A stretch of DNA of 64,000 nt from Cyanobacteria bacterium SIG26. Lineage in GTDB: Bacteria; Cyanobacteriota; Vampirovibrionia; Gastranaerophilales; Gastranaerophilaceae. The notes under the pieces are model-generated. The model was given only the letters and a program-made list of their open reading frames with translations. It was not told the DNA's origin and made no database searches. Positions 9,612 through 16,811 of this stretch are shown here, piece by piece (positions within the stretch are counted from its first letter, which is position 1; each line of letters starts with the position of its first letter). Made by a program: the position numbers and the translations under genes. The stretch covers positions 22,111 through 86,110 of the forward strand of contig SUTS01000011.1 in the NCBI GenBank assembly GCA_015152555.1, given 5' to 3'.

Positions 9612-10906
9612 ATTAAAATACTCCAAATAAGTTTAATTATTGCGCCGATATCTTTGAATAATTCGCTAATTTTTCTGTCAGTAAAAATGCTTTTTATAAA
9701 ATTCCAATAATTTTGGCGTTTAGGAATACTGTTCACTGAGGTGAACATTTCGAAAAAAGCATTGATTTTGCAAAGATAATAGCTTAAAAAAGCTTTTTTT
9801 CTTGTTTCAATCACGCTGAATAAATCTTTGTATGTTTTCATATCCTTTAGTACAAATGATTTTTGTAATTTTTTTTCATATTCAGATAATTTTTCTTTAG
9901 AATAATCTCCGATATTTATAGCATTAATGATTGTTTCGGCAGCAAGTTTACCACTGATGAGAGCAAGGTTGGTGCCTTCCCAATGCAAGTTATTTACCAG
10001 CATTGCAGCATCTCCGACAACAAGAACTCCATTATCCGTGAGTTGAGGTATTTTTTTATAGCCACCTTCTGGTATCATGTGCGCGGAATATTCTTTTAAT
10101 TCTCCGCCTTGAATAAGGGGTGCGATTGTCGGATGTTGTTTTAGTCTTTCCAGTAAGTCGAATGGACGTAATCCTTTTTCTACGAGCTCATTAATTGTTA
10201 TACCAAGTCCGATAGTTATAGAATCTTTGTTAGTATACATAAATCCAAGCCCGAGCATTCCAAGCATTGGACCTCCAAAAATTTCAATGATAGCTCCCTC
10301 ATCATCTTTGAGTCTAAATCTTTGGTTAATGGTTTCTTTGTTTAATTTAATAACTTCTTTAACGCTGAGAGCTAAATCGTGCGTTGAAAAATCTTTTCTT
10401 AAACCTATTTGTTTTGCCAAAAGAGAATTTACTCCGTCAGCTAAAACAACAATGTTTGCATAAAAATCCTCTAATTCGGTTTTAATTCCTATAATTTTGT
10501 TGTTTTCTTTAATTAGTTCACGGACGACTGTTTCTTCAACCAAATAAACACCGGCTTTTCTGGCTTCATCAGCCGCCCATCTGTCGAATTTGCCGCGGAT
10601 TACGGAATAACTTGTGTTATCGTCTTTACGATATGTTATTGTGGTTGAATCTTCTTCGCCCAAAATTGCAAAATTATGCTCTACTGTACGTCTTTCTATA
10701 GGTGCCTCGGTTTCAAAGTTAGGGAATATTTCTTTTGTAGGTTGAGTATATATTGCTCCTCCAAAAACATTTTTACTTCCCGCAAAAAGTCCTCGTTCAA
10801 TTAGGACCACTTCTTTACCGGCTCTAGCAAGTGTAATTGCACAGGCAATTCCTGCAGGTCCTGCTCCTACAACTATAACGTCTGTTTGGTTTTCTTTTTT
10901 AAGCAT
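9608..10906 (-). CDS. fixC: FixC-like FAD-dependent electron transfer oxidoreductase
   Basis: VIVVGAGPAGIACAITLARAGKEVVLIERG; GVLVVGDAAMLVNNLHWEGTNLALISGKLAAETI; ATG start after GGAGAGA. Confidence 0.88.
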   Translation of the reverse strand: MLKKENQTDVIVVGAGPAGIACAITLARAGKEVVLIERGLFAGSKNVFGGAIYTQPTKEIFPNFETEAPIERRTVEHNFAILGEEDSTTITYRKDDNTSYSVIRGKFDRWAADEARKAGVYLVEETVVRELIKENNKIIGIKTELEDFYANIVVLADGVNSLLAKQIGLRKDFSTHDLALSVKEVIKLNKETINQRFRLKDDEGAIIEIFGGPMLGMLGLGFMYTNKDSITIGLGITINELVEKGLRPFDLLERLKQHPTIAPLIQGGELKEYSAHMIPEGGYKKIPQLTDNGVLVVGDAAMLVNNLHWEGTNLALISGKLAAETIINAINIGDYSKEKLSEYEKKLQKSFVLKDMKTYKDLFSVIETRKKAFLSYYLCKINAFFEMFTSVNSIPKRQNYWNFIKSIFTDRKISELFKDIGAIIKLIWSILI

Positions 10907-11000
10907 AAAATCTCTCTCCAATGATTATTATACCTTAAAATAAAGACGTTGTGAAGAGCCATTATGCTGTTATGTTAGGGTTATATATTTGAATTTACGC

Positions 11001-11028
11001 AAAAAAAAAGCTTCTAAAGAAGAAGCTT
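11001..11028 (-). terminator. intrinsic terminator on minus strand located upstream of fixC
   Basis: AAGCTTCT-AAAGA-AGAAGCTT with U-rich tail on minus strand. Confidence 0.65.
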
Positions 11029-11301
11029 CCTTGGAATCTGTTACAATTCCTCGTGTAAAGATTAGTAGGTAGAAAGTAGAAGGTAGTAATTTTATATAAA
11101 TGATAATTTATATATCGTTCTTATATACTAATAAAGTATTTTTGATATAGATAATTGCTCAAATCGTCTAAATTGTTTACAAAACTTAATATAGTAAAAC
11201 CCTCATGTAGTCATGATTTAGGCTAGATGTGGGGTTTAAAATGTTGTTAGTTGAAAAAAAACTTTTACCAAATTATAATTAAGACAAACAAGGGGAATTT
11301 T

Positions 11302-11781
11302 ATGAAAATTGCGATATATCCGGGGAGTTTTGATCCTATCACTAAAGGTCATTTGGATATTTTGAAAAATGCGGCCGGAATTTTTGATAAAGTAATCATT
11401 GCTGTTGCTCATAATGGTGAAAAAAAAGGTTTTTTGTCGGTCAACGAGCGTGTTGAGTTGATCAAACAAAGTGTTAATGGTCTTGAAAATGTTGAAGTTG
11501 ATGCATTTGAAGGGTTAACAATTGAGTATGCAAAAAAGCACGGTGCGGAGATTTTAATTAGAGGATTGCGAGCTGTTTCAGATTTTGAATTTGAAATGCA
11601 ATTATCTCAGACAAATAGTGCATTATGTGAAGATATTAAGACAGTGTTTCTTACAACAAAACCAAAATACAATTTTATTTCATCAAGTACAATTCGAGAA
11701 ATTTTAAATAATAATGGTGATATTTCAAAATTTGTTCCGGAACCTGTATTTGAATATTTAAAAAATAAAGGGAGAGAATAA
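11302..11781 (+). CDS. coaD: pantetheine-phosphate adenylyltransferase
   Basis: MKIAIYPGSFDPITKGHLDIL; LIRGLRAVSDFEFEMQLSQTN. Confidence 0.96.
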   Translation: MKIAIYPGSFDPITKGHLDILKNAAGIFDKVIIAVAHNGEKKGFLSVNERVELIKQSVNGLENVEVDAFEGLTIEYAKKHGAEILIRGLRAVSDFEFEMQLSQTNSALCEDIKTVFLTTKPKYNFISSSTIREILNNNGDISKFVPEPVFEYLKNKGRE

Positions 11782-12161
11782 TGGAGTTTGATACACCGAA
11801 AATTATTAAAGACTTAGAATTTAAAATAGAAACGAGTTACTCTCTACCGATTTTTAGAGGATATAAAGCCGTTGACAAACGTGGAGTTGAGCAGATAATT
11901 GATACTATTTATGCGACATTACCGGAAGATGTTAAAAAAGCAAGAGAATATCTTCAGACTGTTAATTATGAAATAAAAAATACTGAACAAAGAAGTAAAG
12001 TGTATGATTTTTTAAATAAATTTGAGTTATTTATTGAAAGAGCTGTGCCATTTGCAAATTTTGTAATCATAAATATCAAAGAAACTGAAAATTTAATTAA
12101 AGAAATCACAAATAATCTACCTGAAGAATTAACAAAAGTAAATGTCATAAAAAAACAATAA
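11781..12161 (+). CDS. hypothetical protein; N-terminal region paralogous to the next gene
   Basis: 126 aa; VDKRGVEQIIDTIYATLPEDVKKAREYL resembles VDKKEIETLIDGIYSALPPEVQEARLFL downstream. Confidence 0.65.
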   Translation: MEFDTPKIIKDLEFKIETSYSLPIFRGYKAVDKRGVEQIIDTIYATLPEDVKKAREYLQTVNYEIKNTEQRSKVYDFLNKFELFIERAVPFANFVIINIKETENLIKEITNNLPEELTKVNVIKKQ

Positions 12162-12264
12162 AACATGTTAAAATATGTAATTACATGGTGAAATATTATT
12201 TGACAATTATTTTTTGCTTATGTAATATATATAATATAAAATGTGAAAGGGATAAGGGATTAGC

Positions 12265-12813
12265 ATGCCACAAAACGGAGTGTATGATTTACTAAAGATG
12301 TTAGAAATAGCCTTGGATGAAGGTTATTCTGTTTTAAAATACACTATAGTAGACAAAAAGGAAATTGAAACATTAATTGACGGTATTTACTCAGCGTTAC
12401 CGCCTGAAGTTCAAGAAGCGAGATTGTTTTTGAAACGTAAAGAAGAAAGAATAAACGAAGTTCAACAACAAGCTGCAAAGATTTTGCAAGACGCTCAAGC
12501 AGAAGCAGACAGAAAATTGTCAGAATCTGATCAGTTGAAGGCGATTGAACGTGAAGGTATCAGAATTAAAAATGAAGTTGTTGAAGATTGTGAAAAGATT
12601 AAACATATAGCTTTGCAGGATGCTGAAAATATAAGACTTCAAGCAACAGAAGAAGCTATGAAAATCAGAGAAGGTGCAGAATTATACGCAGAACAAGTTT
12701 TAACAAGCTTGGAAGGCAATTTAGCACAACTTCAACAAGTTGTTAAAAATGGTCAAATTTATATGGAACAGTTGAGAGCAGATTCAAATAATAGATATGC
12801 TTCTCATCGTTAA
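12265..12813 (+). CDS. coiled-coil protein, possibly DivIVA/ATP-synthase-b-like
   Basis: 182 aa, long Ala/Glu/Gln-rich predicted coiled coil after a short globular N-terminus. Confidence 0.7.
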   Translation: MPQNGVYDLLKMLEIALDEGYSVLKYTIVDKKEIETLIDGIYSALPPEVQEARLFLKRKEERINEVQQQAAKILQDAQAEADRKLSESDQLKAIEREGIRIKNEVVEDCEKIKHIALQDAENIRLQATEEAMKIREGAELYAEQVLTSLEGNLAQLQQVVKNGQIYMEQLRADSNNRYASHR

Positions 12814-12834
12814 TTAGAAGTCGATAAAAAATAC

Positions 12835-12865
12835 AAAAGCGGGGCCAAGAATAGCTCCGCTTTTT
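12835..12865 (+). terminator. intrinsic terminator
   Basis: AAAAGCGG...CCGCTTTTTG hairpin. Confidence 0.7.
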
Positions 12866-12999
12866 GTTTAAAAAGTTTACAATTGGATTGCAATTTATTT
12901 TGTTTGCGTTAAAATCATGATATAAGCCGAAGGAGAATGTGTTAATCACATTCTTTTTAAATAGCAAAGAAATAAGTAAAAGATAAAGGAAATAAAACA

Positions 13000-13167
13000 A
13001 TGGGTATCAAAGGAAAAAATGACAGAATGGTAGTTTTAGCATGTGAAGAATGCAAAGAAAGAAACTACACAACAACAAAAAACAAAAAGAACCACAAAGA
13101 AAGAATGGAACTTAATAAATATTGTCCAAAATGCAAAAAAACAACTGCACACAAGGAAACCAAGTAA
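13000..13167 (+). CDS. rpmG: 50S ribosomal protein L33
   Basis: [55 protein letters not shown] (55 aa; below the ORF-track cutoff). Confidence 0.95.
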   Translation: MGIKGKNDRMVVLACEECKERNYTTTKNKKNHKERMELNKYCPKCKKTTAHKETK

Positions 13168-13210
13168 CCAATTTTTCTAAAAAGTGTACTGGGGAGAAAT
13201 TCCCCACTAT

Positions 13211-13283
13211 GCGTCCTTAGTTCAGTTGGTAGAACGTCGGTCTCCAAAACCGGATGTCGAGGGTTCGAGTCCTTCAGGGCGCG
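13211..13283 (+). tRNA. tRNA-Trp(CCA)
   Basis: Cloverleaf: GCGTCCT/AGGGCGC acceptor, CGGTCTCCAAAACCGG anticodon arm, GGGTTCGAGTCC T arm; CCA tail not encoded. Confidence 0.95.
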
Positions 13284-13310
13284 AGTTTTATAAAATAAAA
13301 GGATTATAAA

Positions 13311-13502
13311 ATGAGTCAAGCAGTAGAAGCAATTAAAACGTATTTTAAAGGTGTAAAAACAGAATGGGGCAAAGTAAGTTGGCCGGAAAGAAGACAAGTT
13401 CTTTTTGAAACAGTGTTTGTCGTATTTATTGTAATTGTGTTCACTGCTGCGATTTATTTAATGGATTTAATATTCAAAGGTATACTTAGCCTAATTAAGT
13501 AG
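13311..13502 (+). CDS. secE: preprotein translocase subunit SecE
   Basis: 63 aa; FKGVKTEWGKVSWPERRQVLFETVFVVFIV; upstream of nusG. Confidence 0.95.
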   Translation: MSQAVEAIKTYFKGVKTEWGKVSWPERRQVLFETVFVVFIVIVFTAAIYLMDLIFKGILSLIK

Positions 13503-13531
13503 AAATTAAGCATAAATGATGAAGGTGGCTT

Positions 13532-14170
13532 ATGACTAAAAAAGAAAAAACAATGGAAGAACAATTGAACGAAGATATTTTAGCAGAACAAGCTCAGGCT
13601 GAGGCTGAAGAAATAGCTGCGGCAGAAGCAAAAGAAGCTAAGAAAAACCAAAAAAGATGGTACATTGTTCACACATATTCAGGATACGAAAATAAAGTTA
13701 AGGTAAACTTAGAAAAACGTATTGAATATATGAATATGGGCGATAAGATTTTTAGAATAGAAGTTCCGCAAAAAACCGTAACTCAAATGAAGTCCGGTAA
13801 AAAACAGGAAAAAGAAGAAAAAATCTTCCCAGGCTACGTTCTAGTAGAAATGATTATGGACGAAGATAGCTGGTATGTAGTAAGACACACTTCAGGTGTA
13901 ACAAAATTTGTAGGTTCAGCTAAAAAACCTATTCCAGCGCGTGAAAGTGAAATCAAAAAGATTCTTCACAGATCAACATCACAAGTTGAAAAGATTGAAC
14001 TTGATGTTAAAGCAGGTGATAAAGTTAGAATTATTTCAGGTCCATTTGCAGACTTTGATGCGGATATTATTGAAGTTTATCCTGATAAATCTAAACTTAG
14101 AGCAAATGTTTCAATTTTTGGTCGTGAAACGCCAGTTGAATTGGAATACAAACAAATCAACAAATTATAA
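13532..14170 (+). CDS. nusG: transcription termination/antitermination protein NusG
   Basis: RWYIVHTYSGYENKVKVNLEKRIE; FPGYVLVEM; GPFADFDADIIEV. Confidence 0.97.
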   Translation: MTKKEKTMEEQLNEDILAEQAQAEAEEIAAAEAKEAKKNQKRWYIVHTYSGYENKVKVNLEKRIEYMNMGDKIFRIEVPQKTVTQMKSGKKQEKEEKIFPGYVLVEMIMDEDSWYVVRHTSGVTKFVGSAKKPIPARESEIKKILHRSTSQVEKIELDVKAGDKVRIISGPFADFDADIIEVYPDKSKLRANVSIFGRETPVELEYKQINKL

Positions 14171-14226
14171 TAGTGTTAACCCTTCGGGAAAACTGAGGGA
14201 ATTAACAATAAGTTAGTACAAATAAT

Positions 14227-14254
14227 GTGGAAGGGACGCCCCCGTTTGAACCAC
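14227..14254 (+). promoter_or_regulatory. candidate L1 ribosomal-protein mRNA binding element (rplK leader)
   Basis: GTGGAAGGGACGCCCCCGTTTGAACCAC: GTGG/CCAC-closed stem-loop just before the rplK RBS. Confidence 0.5.
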
Positions 14255-14268
14255 AAAAGGAGAAAAAA

Positions 14269-14694
14269 ATGGCAAAAAAAGTAGTAGGAAAAATCAAGCT
14301 TCAAATCGAAGCAGGTAAAGCAAATCCATCACCACCAGTTGGTCCTGCATTAGGTCAACACGGTGTAAACATCATGGATTTTTGCAAACAGTTTAACGCT
14401 AGAACTGAATCACAAGCTGGATATATCATTCCGGTAGTTATCGATGTATATGAAGACAAGAGTTTCACATTCATCGTAAAATCACCACCAGCTCCTGTAT
14501 TGATTAAAAAAGCATTAAATATCAGTAAAGGTTCAGCAACACCAAACAAAGATAAAGTTGCTGAAATTACAAGAGCACAATTAGAAGAAATCGCAAAAAT
14601 CAAAATGAACGATTTAAATGCAACAACAATGGAAGCAGCAGTAAAAATGATTGCTGGTTCATGCAGAGCGATGGGTGTTACAGTTGTAGACTAA
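14269..14694 (+). CDS. rplK: 50S ribosomal protein L11
   Basis: [43 protein letters not shown]; 141 aa. Confidence 0.98.
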   Translation: MAKKVVGKIKLQIEAGKANPSPPVGPALGQHGVNIMDFCKQFNARTESQAGYIIPVVIDVYEDKSFTFIVKSPPAPVLIKKALNISKGSATPNKDKVAEITRAQLEEIAKIKMNDLNATTMEAAVKMIAGSCRAMGVTVVD

Positions 14695-14698
14695 TAAG

Positions 14699-14727
14699 AT
14701 GGAAGGACGCAAGTCCGTTACTACCAC
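14699..14727 (+). promoter_or_regulatory. second candidate L1-type leader element (rplA leader)
   Basis: ATGGAAGGACGCAAGTCCGTTACTACCAC resembles the rplK leader element. Confidence 0.4.
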
Positions 14728-14743
14728 GAAAGGAAAATAAAAA

Positions 14744-15466
14744 ATGGCAAAAGTTACAAAAAAACAAAGAAAAATGCAAGAAATGCTAGAAGGTTTCGCA
14801 CAACCATCTACAGCAGTTGATGCAATAAAAAAATTACAAGAAATTTCAAAAGAAGTTTCAAAATTCAATGAAACAGTTGAATGCCACATGCGTTTAGGTA
14901 TTGACGTACGTCAAGCAGATCAACAAATCAGATCAACAGTAGTATTACCAGCAGGCTTAGGAAAAGAAGTAAGAGTTTGTGTAATTGCGAAAGGTGCAAA
15001 AGCAACCGAAGCAACAGAAGCAGGCGCAGAATTTGCTGGAGCAGAAGAAATTATTGATAAAATTTCTGGCGGTTGGTTTGAATTTGATACATTGATTGCT
15101 ACACCGGATTGTATGGGTATGTTAGGTAAATTAGGTAGAGTATTAGGTCCAAAAGGCTTAATGCCAAACCCAAAAACCGGTACTGTTACGATGGATATTG
15201 CAAAAGCAGTTAAAGATGCAAAAGCTGGTAAAGTAGAATACAGAGCAGACAAACAAGGTATGATTCACTGTCCAATTGGTAAAATTCAATTCTCAGAAGA
15301 AGATCTTGTTAAAAACTATGCTACATTAGCAGATGCTGTATTGAAATCAAAACCATCTTCAGCAAAAGGTACATTCGTTAAATCAGTTTACTTATCAACT
15401 ACAATGGGTCCTGGTATCAAATTAGATCCAAAAACATTTGCAGCTGAAGTAAAAGAATTAGTGTAA
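14744..15466 (+). CDS. rplA: 50S ribosomal protein L1
   Basis: [23 protein letters not shown] signature. Confidence 0.98.
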   Translation: MAKVTKKQRKMQEMLEGFAQPSTAVDAIKKLQEISKEVSKFNETVECHMRLGIDVRQADQQIRSTVVLPAGLGKEVRVCVIAKGAKATEATEAGAEFAGAEEIIDKISGGWFEFDTLIATPDCMGMLGKLGRVLGPKGLMPNPKTGTVTMDIAKAVKDAKAGKVEYRADKQGMIHCPIGKIQFSEEDLVKNYATLADAVLKSKPSSAKGTFVKSVYLSTTMGPGIKLDPKTFAAEVKELV

Positions 15467-15485
15467 TTACCTAATTAAAAGCATT

Positions 15486-15520
15486 AAAAAAGACCTTGAG
15501 AATTTCTCAAGGTCTTTTTA
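15486..15520 (+). terminator. intrinsic terminator after rplA
   Basis: AAAAAGACCTTGAG-AATTT-CTCAAGGTCTTTTT. Confidence 0.9.
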
Positions 15521-15591
15521 TTTACAATTATATTATAAGGGCACGAAATATATAATTGTCAAAAACCTAATACTTATGTGTATAGCTAGAA

Positions 15592-15864
15592 TTAAGCTAT
15601 ATAGCAAACATGAGGTTTTGGAAGTTTGTCTTTATAAACCATTTCACCTGTACGCCAATCATATACTGCAGGGCGTTCTTCTTTGGCTATCGGATGAGGT
15701 TTATCATTTTTACCAACTTTCATATTTCCACTAATTCCACCTTGTTCTGGTAAATCACAACCTACTGCTGGAACTAATTTTTTCAAGAAATCAGGTCTTT
15801 TATCTGAAGTTCCATCATTTCTTGGGGCAAAACTTGTTGATATTGGCATAATTCCTAAAGACAT
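15592..15864 (-). CDS. hypothetical small protein
   Basis: 90 aa ORF preceded by AAGAAAGGTAGGTAG-like RBS region. Confidence 0.5.
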   Translation of the reverse strand: MSLGIMPISTSFAPRNDGTSDKRPDFLKKLVPAVGCDLPEQGGISGNMKVGKNDKPHPIAKEERPAVYDWRTGEMVYKDKLPKPHVCYIA

Positions 15865-16017
15865 AACTACCTACCTTTCTTTTTTTTCTTTTCGGGGATA
15901 AACTTGACTTTTAGTATTCGTATTAAATCATTTTTTTTAGAGATTTTGCTATTAAGCTTTACAAATTCATTTTATTTGTTACAATAATTAACATAAGGGT
16001 AGGCGATAATCACCCAC

Positions 16018-16117
16018 AGAAACGACAGTTTCTAACTAACATAAATAAGGGCGATTGGCACTCTGCCGAACGAGAACAATTAAGTATTGTTCGAGTGAGA
16101 GGGGTAGCGCACCTGTT
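16018..16117 (+). repeat. degenerate tandem copy of tRNA-Val 5' region (5' flank plus 5' half interrupted by a ~43-nt hairpin)
   Basis: AGAAACGACAGTTTCT...GGGCGATTGGC at 16018/16049 is repeated at 16118/16148; GGTAGCGCACC at 16103 is repeated at 16165. Confidence 0.8.
16060..16103. repeat. dispersed hairpin element, copy A
   Basis: ACTCTGCCGAACGAGAACAATTAAGTATTGTTCGAGTGAGAGGG; reverse-complement relative at 54455-54497. Confidence 0.7.
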
Positions 16118-16147
16118 AGAAACGACAGTTTCTGGCATATAGTGTAC

Positions 16148-16220
16148 GGGCGATTGGCGCAGTTGGTAGCGCACCACATCGACATTGTGGGGGTCACGTG
16201 TTCGAGTCACGTATCGCCCA
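16148..16220 (+). tRNA. tRNA-Val(GAC)
   Basis: Complete cloverleaf GGGCGAT...ATCGCCC-A; D stem GCGC/GCGC; anticodon arm CCACA-TCGACAT-TGTGG; T arm ACGTG-TTCGAGT-CACGT; CCA not encoded. Confidence 0.9.
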
Positions 16221-16281
16221 AATAAGGAGGAAGTTAAAACTTCCTCTTTTTTTATACGTGACGAGAACACACAAGGCGTGA
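16205..16281 (+). repeat. 77-bp direct repeat, copy 1 (tRNA-Val 3' end + terminator + 3' flank)
   Basis: Matches 16375-16451 with one mismatch, spacing exactly 170 bp. Confidence 0.92.
16227..16253 (+). terminator. intrinsic terminator of tRNA-Val
   Basis: GAGGAAGTT-AA-AACTTCCTC followed by T7. Confidence 0.85.
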
Positions 16282-16374
16282 GCCTTGTCTTGTTCGAACG
16301 AGGAGCGAGCAGAGGGCGAAAGGCGGGGCGTTGAGACCCGACTGCAGACCCGTTTATTGCGAGCGACTCAAGAC

Positions 16375-16451
16375 AGTCACGTATCGCCCAAATAAGGAGG
16401 AAGTTAAAACTTCCTCTTTTTTTATACGTGACGAAAACACACAAGGCGTGA
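16375..16451 (+). repeat. 77-bp direct repeat, copy 2 (includes duplicated terminator at 16397-16423)
   Basis: AGTCACGTATCGCCCAAATAAGGAGGAAGTTAAAACTTCCTCTTTTTTTATACGTGACG..AACACACAAGGCGTGA. Confidence 0.92.
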
Positions 16452-16474
16452 ATATTGTTAATATTCATACATAA

Positions 16475-16505
16475 TAAAAAAAAGAACCTTAAAGGTTCTT
16501 TTTTT
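16475..16505. terminator. bidirectional intrinsic terminator
   Basis: AAAAAAAAGAACCTTAAAGGTTCTTTTTTT. Confidence 0.85.
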
Positions 16506-16529
16506 ACTATATATAACTAAAATTTGCAT

Positions 16530-16811
16530 CTAAATTTTGTGCATATTATCAACAATCTCTTTTTTCTGAACCCAGATTTCCATACCTAATTTTTGTCCAG
16601 TTGAAGTAAGCGCCTCTTTAATATCCTTAAAAGAATATTGAGAGTTTGCGATATTACACAACATGAACATTACAAAATGTCCTTGCATAAGTGTTTGTTT
16701 GATATCTTCGATATTAACGTCATATTTAGCCATAACTGTAGTTACTTCAGCAACGATACCTACTTTATCTACACCTGAAACTGTAACAATAATTTGGTTA
16801 GCAATTGTCAT
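16530..16811 (-). CDS. ACT domain protein
   Basis: VTVSGVDKVGIVAEVTTVMAKYDVNIEDIKQTLMQGHFVMFML. Confidence 0.88.
   Translation of the reverse strand: MTIANQIIVTVSGVDKVGIVAEVTTVMAKYDVNIEDIKQTLMQGHFVMFMLCNIANSQYSFKDIKEALTSTGQKLGMEIWVQKKEIVDNMHKI

Noticed and set aside
11001-11130. T-box riboswitch upstream of fixC
   Set aside because: No recognisable AGGGTGGNACCGCG T-box motif on the minus strand; only the terminator and a pyrimidine-rich leader are present.
13065-13397. 110-aa minus-strand ORF (…DSNPRHPVLETDVLPTELRTHSG…)
   Set aside because: Antisense of tRNA-Trp, rpmG and secE; typical spurious ORF.
16205-16451. Prophage or integrative-element attachment sites at tRNA-Val
   Set aside because: Only 93 bp lies between the repeats and no integrase or cargo is nearby; kept as a duplication finding, not called a mobile element.
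16010-16468. 152-aa minus-strand ORF (…YVTRTRDPHNVDVVRYQLRQSP…)
   Set aside because: It is the antisense of tRNA-Val and its duplicated flanks; the TRTRDP...YQLRQSP string is a classic spurious translation of tRNA genes.
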